The position numbers were made by a program, and so were the translations under genes. Source: Coniferiporia sulphurascens (lineage: Eukaryota; Basidiomycota; Agaricomycetes; Hymenochaetales; Hymenochaetaceae). From it: DNA of 64,000 nucleotides. Positions within the stretch are counted from its first letter, which is position 1. Each line of letters starts with the position of its first letter. The notes beneath the pieces were generated by a model, which saw only the letters and a list, made by a program, of their open reading frames with translations, searched no databases and was not told where the DNA came from. The stretch is taken from NCBI GenBank assembly GCA_002794785.1, contig NBBA01000006.1, positions 1,054,001-1,118,000 on the forward strand, in the 5' to 3' direction. Positions 55,973 through 64,000 of the stretch are shown here, one piece after another.

Positions 55973-58878
55973 TCAGAGGCTCAGCATCCCTCTTTTGATG
56001 GCAATCTCGTCCCGCAGCATGTTCACCCGAGTATCCAGCCGCGAGGACAGGTCCACGCTGTTTCCTGATATCGCCATTGCCTTGTCCAGCTTCTCACTCG
56101 CTTCCCCCAGCACCTGTATCCACTCCGCTGCCGACGGCCTCGAGCTCGGTACCACAGTGTCGTCCACCTCCTTCTCGCGCGCCTCGGTTTCCTTCAGGTC
56201 TAGAACCACCAACTCGAACATCGCGACACCGCCTATCCATTTACTTTCCACTACTTCGTGCCTGCTGTGTGCATCAACGAGAAGTTTGCGCGACGTCTCA
56301 AAGTCGCGGAGCGTGCGGTGTACGATGCCGAGAATGAGCGAGCGCAGGGCCAGTTCGTCCTGGGTATCCAAATCTATGGGTGTCCCGGGCTGGGTCGGTG
56401 TCGTAGCCTGAGATATGTATGGACTTGATATAGCAACGGGAGGAGTGAAAGAGGAGAGTTCTTTGACATGCTCCAGCGCTGTCTCTTTAGTGATACGTTG
56501 GTGAGTGTTCCAGACTAGAGTGCTAATTAGCAGACCAAACGTCGACCACAAACTCCGCAATACTCACAGATTGCCAACTCTACATTTTTGATTAAGATTA
56601 AAATCAGCGTAGAGATTCAGAATATTCGTCAGTACGAACCTTCAGCGAGACTAATCTTCATGTAATTCACATAAGCAGATTCGTCATCTCCTCTTCGTTT
56701 TGCCTTCGCTTTATAGAAGGCAACTATCACCTATTTATCAGACTTTTCGGATTAACAGCGAACAAGTCAAGTGGCCTACGCTTCTTCTTGATTAGAACCT
56801 CCATTGGAAGGTCCTTCCCTCCGATCTTTCTTTTTTCAAGCAGAGCGGGGACTTCATCAAACAGCTCCTTTGCCTTAGCACGATTTCCTAATGATAAATG
56901 GCAGCCTTTCCAAAAAAAACACAAGTCAGCATGTCTCTAAATACGGCACGGAAATATGGAAAGTGTACCTCCAGCTATGGTGTAATACGTTGCGTGACTC
57001 CTACATGTAATTAACTGCATATTGGTATCGACAAAGACGAAAAAACTATCTCGTGACATACCAGCTGTTTAGTTCCGTCATGCGTAAAAACATGTCAGCA
57101 GCTTCTTGATATCGCCTCTGAGAAAGAAGTGTCCACGCAAGTTCAAAGACAAGCTGGGATGCAGCTACGATTCAGCCCACAACCCATGCCTGCAAGGTGA
57201 AGGGGGAGCAAAGACTTACGAGAGCATCTGCTTGTTGGAAGTGACCATGTCTCTCCGGCCTCAGCCCATCCTGAAGAACCGAGATTGCGCCTTCGGGATC
57301 GTATGTCATGCGCAGAATTTTAGCCTAAAACAGTGTCCCTCACGTAAACACACTGGACTTTAGGTTGAAGAGAAATACTATACGCGGTTGAGAATCCACA
57401 ATGCACCTTCTGGATAACGGGAAGAGACGCTGGAGGGGTGTAAAGATTTTTGACAAAAACAAAGACGATATAAAGGCTAACCTCTCGACTATCGCCTTAT
57501 ACTGCTTCACAATATGTGCTTCATCCGCCTGGTAGCCAGTCAGAAGGAGGACAACGCCGTGATACGACATCAACGCTAAACTGAGCATCAAAGCAGTCGG
57601 TTGTCAGTCGGGATGGGAATAGCAAAAATCGAGCATTCCTACCCAGCAAAGACTGAATGAACATCCTTACGAGCCGCCGAAACGGCAAGAGCTTGGAGTG
57701 CAAGACGTCGGTCGTGCTGAAAGCCAAAAAAGCCGACCACAGTCCTACGCAAAATTGTGCGAGACATCATTAGATCCAGCATTGCCACAACCAACCGGAG
57801 AGACGTACTTCATTTTTGCAGGTAAAAGAGAAAATATAAGATTAAAGAGGCCAAAACCTTTACTTTAAAATCAATAATTTGAGTTGTACACTTCAGTGCG
57901 CAAACGTACCGAACGCGGCTCCCGAAACAATCAGTTCTTCCACAGGTCCTTCAGGTTGGGCCACGGGCTTCGGTTGACTACTTGGCGCGGAAAGGGCCCA
58001 GCGACCGAAAAAAGAGCCTCCTTTGGAAGATGCACTTGCAGCTGGGGCAGTTTCAGCCGAATGCTTAGATGAAGTAGCAGAAGCTAAGGAAGGAGTAGAC
58101 GGGTTCCGAGAGGGAAGGGGCGATGCGGCAGGAGTAATATATGAGTCAAGGCCGGTCGGGAAAACTGTTTTGTATAGTCTGTAGAAGACATTAGACTTTG
58201 TACAGCTTTTGAGGCAGGGATTCGTACTTTGTGAATTTTGAATGAGCACTGGACCCGGCCTCATAAGCGGGCCTTGCGTAGAGTAAGATGTCAATGGACT
58301 CACTTATTCAAGGCATATCTTTGAAAAGCGAGAAATAAGCACGGAATGTTATCATGATTTTTTTTACAACTCACAAGCATTGAAGATATCCCATGTACGA
58401 TTCGCTAATGAAGGAAATCTGAATAATCACAGCTCACACGGTAGGTTAGAAGACTACCCACCTTAATGCGTGTACCAATCCCTGGAGAACTACCGCGTCT
58501 GCCTGCAATATCTCAAACTCAATCCCAGCGGGAAATGAACTTTTCCCGCCGTTTGGCGCTCTCGTAGTTTTGCTCTGCTTCTTTGCACCGGCCTCTGCCT
58601 CACTGAGACATCGGGCGGCTTCGCTCATGAGGCCAGTCTGGGACGTCGAAGTCAGCAAGACGTGCGGACCTCTAGTCGAGAGTATGAACGCTGACCTCCA
58701 TGCCCAAAGCAGCCTCAAGGAAGGCGCAGACGCCGAGCCCCATGAGATGGAAGGGGGAATCATCCGACGCGAGCTGTGAACGCGCCTCCTCCAGACGGTT
58801 CGCGAAAAGGTGGTCGAAGCCCTTGGTCGCGGAGACGAGGGCTTCTGCCTGCGCATCGACCATCGAGCTGTCCTTCAT
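55973..58878 (-). CDS. Iml2/TTC39-family tetratricopeptide protein
   Basis: A family known from yeast Iml2 (inclusion-body clearance, lipid-droplet link) and animal TTC39. The start [20 protein letters not shown] is followed by [17 protein letters not shown] and [20 protein letters not shown], the family's N-terminal repeat block. A Ser/Pro-rich linker (58000-58140) precedes [12 protein letters not shown]. The middle holds [20 protein letters not shown] and [20 protein letters not shown]. Further TPR-like helices include [40 protein letters not shown] and [20 protein letters not shown]. It ends [10 protein letters not shown] with TGA 55973-55975. Ten or more short-intron exons. An in-frame ATG further upstream (58947) is less likely because the family N-terminus begins at MKDSS. 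Confidence 0.85.
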
Positions 58879-59615
58879 GTTGGTGGGTCGTGAGGGAAAT
58901 ATGTAGGTAGCTGCGGAGAGGGAGAGGTGAGACGCGCGTCGTGGCAAGGCCTTGGCCGGAGTACTTACCTAGCGGACGATGACACACGCGCTACAATGCC
59001 GTTTGCCGTTTACGAGTCGACGCCGATCATCTCGCCTCCGACTCCGACTCCGAGCGCCGCGCCGCTTTATGAACCCGGTCGGCATGGTATCATTGGCCAA
59101 CTTGAACGACGATAGTTAATTAATACATGATTAACTTGTACTTGGGATAGTCATTGAAATGTGCTTACGCTCTGTAGGCTGATGTAGAGGATCTCAGCAG
59201 CACGTCCCCTCGCACAAAGGTCCGACTCTGCGTGGTCTGCCCTTGACCAGATAAATCTAGCAATATATCACAAAATACGTTTATAGTCCCTATCTACAAA
59301 GGGCTGGTAAGAAACATTCATGCATCATCAGGCTCCCCTGTTTGGGATGCACAAGTAAATGTGTCCTAAAAAAGCCCGCGTTTTGAGATACGCGCGCACA
59401 TCCTTGGTCTTCTAGGACTGTACCCTCAGTCGGTATCGACAAACGAAGTCGACGTAGCTGTACGGAACGAAGCAGTGTATAGAGCAGGAATAGTCGATAG
59501 TTAACGGCGAGATCCTGGGGGTGCTTATTTGTACCTGAGAAGGTAGCCCCGGATTTTCGTAGAAAACTACCTATCTTCTTCAAGGAAAATGCTATTGAAT
59601 GACTCATTAACATGT
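58879..59615. other. Spacer between Iml2-like and MRM2 genes
   Basis: About 740 bp with no gene. Both neighbours are on the minus strand, so it holds the Iml2-like promoter and the MRM2 3' flank. Confidence 0.55.
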
Positions 59616-60516
59616 TCATTCTCTATTGATAAGCTTCTTATCTCCCCTGAAGCTTTTACAAACGAAATAGTGCTCGCTAGACTCGGAGCGACTCGCATCA
59701 GGCTTTGCGCTATACACATGATGGAAGACAGGTTTGAGCACTTCAAGGTAGAAGGCCTTGGTAGCTTCGTTCGCAAAGTATTTCAGTCTAGATCGAGACC
59801 CGTAAATTCATCGGTTACAGAATCATTTAGAAGAAAAAAGACACTTACACGAGATGCCCACCCCCTGCGTCTCTCTCGTGTTCTGACACCCGTAAATGGC
59901 TAGCTGCAAAAGCGTAGACTGCCTGACAAACTTCGAGACCCGCTGCAGTGTCGCGAGTCTTATTTCCAGACATGTTTGGCGCGATGTCGGAAAGTATGAC
60001 GTCGGCCTTAGTATCCGGCGTAGGGAGGAGGGAGGCTACGAGCGCAGCACCGCCGTTTAAAAAGTCCTGGCGCACAGTCCGCACACCTCGCAGCGGCGTG
60101 ATCGGTAACAAGTCAAGCGCAATGATTGTCTTGCTTTTTTGTTCATCCGTTGGCACCGACGTCCGTGTGTTGCTCCAGTTGCCCAAAGCGCTTTCAGCAA
60201 GGATCGCCTCTACGGTCTCCTCGCTCGACCGCTGAATCTCCTCAGCCACATCCGGGGACTCTGATACGCCCAGCGAATTTGCGACAACTTGGCTCCACCC
60301 ACCGGGTGCAGCGCCCAGATCAATAACTACATCGGTTTTGTTGGGCCCAAAGAGTTTGTACTGCTTGTTGAGCTGGAGGAGTTTGAACGCGGAGCGTGCG
60401 CGGTAGTGTGCCGCGTTTTGTGCGCGGGCCTTAACGAATGGATCGCGTGCTTGCCGGGAAAGCCATTGGCTCGACGAACCCGACCTCGACGCAAGGAGTG
60501 CGAGCGCTGGACGCAT
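59616..60516 (-). CDS. MRM2: Mitochondrial rRNA 2'-O-methyltransferase Mrm2 (FtsJ/RlmE family)
   Basis: Methylates a 2'-O position of mitochondrial large-subunit rRNA using SAM. MRPALALLASRSGSSSQWLS looks like an import leader, followed by the family block RQARDPFVKARAQNAAHYRA and RSAFKLLQLNKQYKLF (first K of the K-D-K-E tetrad). The SAM site is VIDLGAAPGGWSQVVA. The Asp is in DVILSDIAPNMSGNKTRD, the second Lys in GGHLVLKYFANEATK (spliced near 59787-59850) and the Glu in SSEHYFVCKSFRG. Stop TGA 59616-59618. An insert (about 60270-60130) after the SAM site is typical of fungal members. ATG 60516 was preferred over 60624 because the latter would overlap the divergent neighbour's start. Confidence 0.92.
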
Positions 60517-60622
60517 GAAAATCAGAAGCGGTTGTGTCACTCGTGCATGGTCAAAATCGCCTTGTTTGGCGAGAGCCCGACACGCCAAACAACGCGTCCC
60601 GAAACCTTTACGTTCGACTATC
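60517..60622. promoter_or_regulatory. Shared divergent promoter of MRM2 and the TFIIIC subunit
   Basis: Only 106 bp separate the two opposite ATGs, so both genes must be driven from this segment or from sites inside the neighbour's coding region. No TATA box is seen. Confidence 0.6.
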
Positions 60623-61404
60623 ATGTCTTCATCCTCAAACCCAGCTGCGGCTTCGGCGCAGGATGGGCTCTTTCCTCTTTACAAGCAAGTCGAGGGATTC
60701 GGGCCCGATGATGACTATGAAGATGAAGTCGAGGAATGCTATGTCACTCTTGACCTGGGTAGCGCCGACCCGACACTCGTACCCAGCAGTTCTTCCTATC
60801 GGCTCATTGTATGCTTCCTTTCTCAAACCTTGCAAACGGCTTTACTCACTTAAAATCAGGGGCTAGATACTCCGACACCATATCTGCAATTGTCAGGTAC
60901 TGTCATGAAGGGCCGACACCGGACACTGCTCGGTACAGAACTTATTTTTAAGGAGATCGCCGGTACGCTCAAGCTTCGTCAATTTTGCGCCGGCCCGCAC
61001 GGCTGCTAACTTCTCTTATAGAAGAAGACGAAGCACACAATCGCGAGAACATACAATACTTCGCCAGCACTGAGCGACGCATACTTTTCAGGGAAATCGA
61101 GCTCAAACCAAAGGAACCTTCTGTTCAACAGGCGACACCTCAGTTCCATCAATACGATCCGGACTCTGCCCCCGAGAATATGGCCAGGAAAAATGCCACC
61201 AACACGGATCCTTCCGGTGTCGCTGGCGCAAGCGCTATTAGTGCACATCTGCAATCACTGATTGTGGGTAATACTCAAGAAGAAACTGTGGCCACGGCAA
61301 GTACTGGCGCGAATAGGAGCTCCGAACCAGCCGTTCCGACCCTTCCGACGCCATCTCTGTCGGAGTCGGGCGCAGTTGATCAGGCAATGGATGTGGATGA
61401 ATGA
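60623..61404 (+). CDS. TFIIIC triple-barrel subunit (GTF3C6/Sfc7-like)
   Basis: A subunit of the RNA polymerase III factor that binds tRNA-gene promoters. After a short acidic leader, the triple-barrel domain reads ECYVTLDLGS, then YRLI joined across an intron to GLDTPTPYLQLSGTVMKGRH and RTLLGTELIFKEI, the characteristic TFIIIC_sub6 sequence. A second intron joins KEIA to EEDEAHNRENIQYFASTERR. The rest is low-complexity and acidic, ending AVDQAMDVDE, TGA 61402-61404. Three exons. Divergent from MRM2. Confidence 0.9.
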
Positions 61405-62504
61405 AGCGGCGCTCGCACGGGCGCCCTTTCTGCAATCGCCTTTCCCGAAAGACGGAGGAGCGGCGTCACCCACAGCTTGGATTTAATGGGAACACATTTC
61501 GAGGCCGTCTCTTATCCTTGGGTCCCTTTCTACAACCGCATCCCTTCCCTTAAGCGTCATCCAAATATGAGAAGACTGTCAATCGTCAACAGCCGGAACC
61601 GTCCGTGTTCAGGCTCATTGCGTCCCTTGGTCCTAATCATAGCATCCAATGGACAACGGGCAAGGTCTAATCCTTGAGGGTTGTCTAAGCCTCTCGTGCC
61701 TGTTATGTCGGAACAACGCCGATCCGTCCCGGGTCCCCGAGTCTTCGGGCAAAAGTTTGCGCTTTACCAAACCTTTTATCAAGAGATGTCTCGTTACCTG
61801 CCAACCGACACGCTCTCTTATGATATCTGATGTCGGACCCGGAAGAATCCTGTGCTACTATCTGCGATCCGTAGATCCGCCAAGCGCAAACTCGTAAAGA
61901 CTATCATACTAAGGCCGCACTGTCAATCATTCGACTTTAGATAAGGGTGCGGCCAGTACTGTGCCAATTTCGCCCGCTTGCTTGTACCGAATAAACTTCG
62001 AACTTCCCGTCGGGAGAATTTTACGGCAGGAGGGAGGTCACAGGGGTATGGGTCGCATTCGCTACTAATTGGAGGGCTTCATAACCATAACAAGTTTTTT
62101 TTGGCTGTCGTTCGCCATTCTCGGCAACTTACTCGTCATATCTGAAATCGTTCTTCCCTTTTTGGGATACCGTTATCCTGTTATGGCTCTCTTGTAGACC
62201 AATCAAAGGCCGGGCCGGACCAGAGCGGCATTCAACCATGAGGACTATGCCTTAGTGCTTAATACCAACTTGATAGAAGCTAATGCAATATCTACTGTAT
62301 GTCCATCAAAAAAGGTTCGGAATGTGAGTTGTGCACATCCAGACCGAAGCAATCGCAACCACGGGTATTGTTGAAACTTCACAGTGGCCGTCTCGTCTCT
62401 AAGTCTATGAGCTCAACGACTGTCTCTTTTATAATTCTCCGGCAAGAAAATAGATATACACAGACTTATACAAGAATCGCAAGTCCGATTCGAGAAGCCA
62501 AAGG
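61405..62504. other. Gene-free spacer
   Basis: About 1.1 kb with no recognised coding sequence. It contains a short GGCCGCA...TGCGGCC inverted repeat (about 61912-61953) of unknown meaning. Confidence 0.5.
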
Positions 62505-63131
62505 CTAAGCTACCCTTGAAACGCGATCGGAGATTCTCCGCTTATGGTTGGTGTTTTTCAAGTGCACGACGAAGTTGTTCAAAGTCTCTTCAGGCCCAGT
62601 ATGGTAAATCTACAGGTCCTGGGTCAGGTATCGCTAATTGTCAATCTGCGAAGCGCCGAGAAAACACCCACTCACACTCGCCGGGCATTCCAGGCAACTG
62701 ATCCGTCGTGCTGAGGGTGCGGCATTCGGACCGGCAGTAGCAGGCCTCCGGATCTCTCCAAAGTCGTCGTCGGGATACACAGTGCGCAGAGCTGTGAGGA
62801 CGCTTTCGAGCCACTGGGGCGTAGCCTAAGCCTAGTATGTCGAGGAAAATGCACAACGGAGCAAGGCTGCGTCAAAATTGGGTCCCGGATCCGGTGCATA
62901 AATTTCACCCAAGGCTTCTGTGGTGGGTTGTACTGGATCCAGGAGAATGGACATACCGGGGCGTCGGCGTCGGTACCCATAGGGGCAGACTAGTACTGCT
63001 AGCGATGCGCGGGCCTGCCAACAAACTGGCGTGCTTGTGCTGATCGCTGCCGCGACAATCCTGTGCCGATCCCCAGGTCCGGACGGATCCGGTGGGCCGG
63101 CGCAGTACTCGTCCAGGTGTGCGGTATACAC
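62505..63131 (-). CDS. 3' exons of a gene with a SNF5-tail-like C2H2 zinc domain (partial)
   Basis: Last exons readable on the minus strand: 62505-62609, 62676-62825 and probably 62934-63131, all in phase 0 with GT-AG borders (intron 62610-62675 has the donor GTGAGT). They encode CPYGYRRRRPGMSILLDP, then PQWLESVLTALRTVYPDDDF, RRISCLECPAS and IYHTGPEETLNNFVVHLKNT followed by NHKRRIS. CX2C...HX5H forms a U1-type zinc finger. The pattern resembles, from memory, the fungal C-terminal tail of SNF5 chromatin-remodelling subunits. The upstream SNF5 core was not found in the remaining window, so this may be a fragment, a distinct protein with the same tail, or a gene whose 5' exons I could not resolve. 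Confidence 0.42.
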
Positions 63132-64000
63132 AGTTTCCCGTACACATCTTCACTAAAGCAAATTAACCCGTGTACCTAATTGGTTCCGTTTCTCTCAATT
63201 TGACTTTGACTTTGAAAACACAGCTCTGTTCCGCGGACTCACAAAGACTTGGACGCCAAGGGAAGCCAAAAATAGACTGTTGCACACTATTGCGTGCTCA
63301 TGTACTGCTACAGGTGAATAGCCTTCTCGAGACTCGAGACTGTATTCAGTAAATATAGCGCGTCTCGCGCAGGGTTGGGCACTAATGAAGCCATAAGTCG
63401 AATTTAAACTTCGAGCTATGATGAATAGGCGCGGGAGACCATTCCGATAGAGACTTCGATGTCTGCAAAAAGTGCGCAACACTCGCCCAAAGGGTTTACT
63501 TCAGCCCTCTTTTTTTCTTCATTTCTTCTGGCGAAGTCTGCGAAGCGGCCTGCAAGGTCTCCATTCTGAAAAACTTCGCCGATGTGTCGGACCTACCCGA
63601 AATGTACTTAAAAGGGAATCGGAAAGGCCGTAAAAATGATCCCGAACCAAGCACAAAAATCTTTTAGACGAACGTGTACACCTCGATTTGTTCCCCAAAC
63701 ACAAGCCCATCATTGTTTGTCCCTTTCAGAGTCTTCAGATGAAGTGTCGTATTCCAAAATATTCAGGATTAAAACGAGACCGGAGCTCAAGTTCCACCAG
63801 AGAACATCCATAATTACCTTTTGTTCTCCGGACCTTGGACTGTTCACATCAAGAAAGCTGTGATATTCGGCATAAAATTTGAAATCTCCTGAGAGATCAA
63901 ATTTAGTTGTGTGCAATTGAAGGCAGAAGAAAGAATAGTACCTGAGGCAAGTGGGTCCGGGTCTCGGACCTAGAGGGATACCCGATAATGGTAGTTATTT
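63132..64000. other. Right-edge stretch without recognised gene
   Basis: About 870 bp. It may contain upstream exons of the minus-strand partial gene ending at 62505, but none could be identified. Short frames only. Confidence 0.4.

Noticed and set aside
60517..60624. Longer MRM2 start at 60624 (MIVERKGFG...)
   Set aside because: It would overlap the start codon of the divergent TFIIIC gene, and the import-leader-like sequence begins at 60516.

Overview
The window is nuclear DNA from a filamentous basidiomycete, most likely an Agaricomycete. Genes are densely interrupted by short GT-AG introns (about 50-70 nt). The gene set includes three class I hydrophobins, an AA9 lytic polysaccharide monooxygenase (LPMO), a methanol/alcohol oxidase of the GMC family and an S10 carboxypeptidase. 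This points to a wood- or litter-decaying fungus. No rRNA, tRNA or CRISPR could be supported.

Layout: 1-4.1 kb is a graveyard of old Ty3-type retroelement pieces, ending in a chromodomain integrase tail with its 3' LTR and a tract rich in GATCYGATC. 4.1-9.5 kb is a complete but dead Ty1/copia element (copia-1, minus strand). 10.2-23.5 kb carries a secreted serine carboxypeptidase, a membrane-anchored flavin monooxygenase-like protein, a 722-bp MITE, mitochondrial MTO1 and, on the minus strand, the alcohol oxidase. 23.5-26.8 kb has no recognisable gene but holds a 193-bp MITE. 26.8-32.7 kb carries a sugar transporter, the CAAX protease Ste24 and a SWAP/DRY_EERY-type protein. 36.1-42.0 kb is a tandem array of three hydrophobins separated by long gene-poor spacers. 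42.8-45.0 kb is an aldehyde dehydrogenase. 45.9-51.3 kb is a second, very young copia element (copia-2, minus strand) inserted 21 bp upstream of the ATG of the AA9 LPMO gene (51.4-52.7 kb). 53.0-61.4 kb is a compact housekeeping block: a Gvp36-like BAR protein, proteasome beta-2, an Iml2/TTC39-family protein, the mitochondrial rRNA methyltransferase Mrm2 and a TFIIIC triple-barrel subunit. The last 2.6 kb is mostly empty except for exons resembling a SNF5 C-terminal tail.

The most informative signals are these. (1) The two copia elements have non-canonical LTR ends (T[A/C]TTAAA...), exact 5-bp target duplications and a primer site complementary to the anticodon stem-loop of initiator tRNA-Met. 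(2) Both share one A7 site where reading must shift +1 between protease and integrase. (3) Copia-1 has decayed almost entirely by CpG transitions, while copia-2 has identical LTRs and intact CpGs. (4) The alcohol oxidase gene encodes its FAD-binding signature in four consecutive exons of 13, 13, 12 and 19 nt. (5) Copia-2 has replaced the LPMO promoter.

Product names come from recognising conserved motifs in conceptual translations. Intron borders were read by eye and no database search was run.
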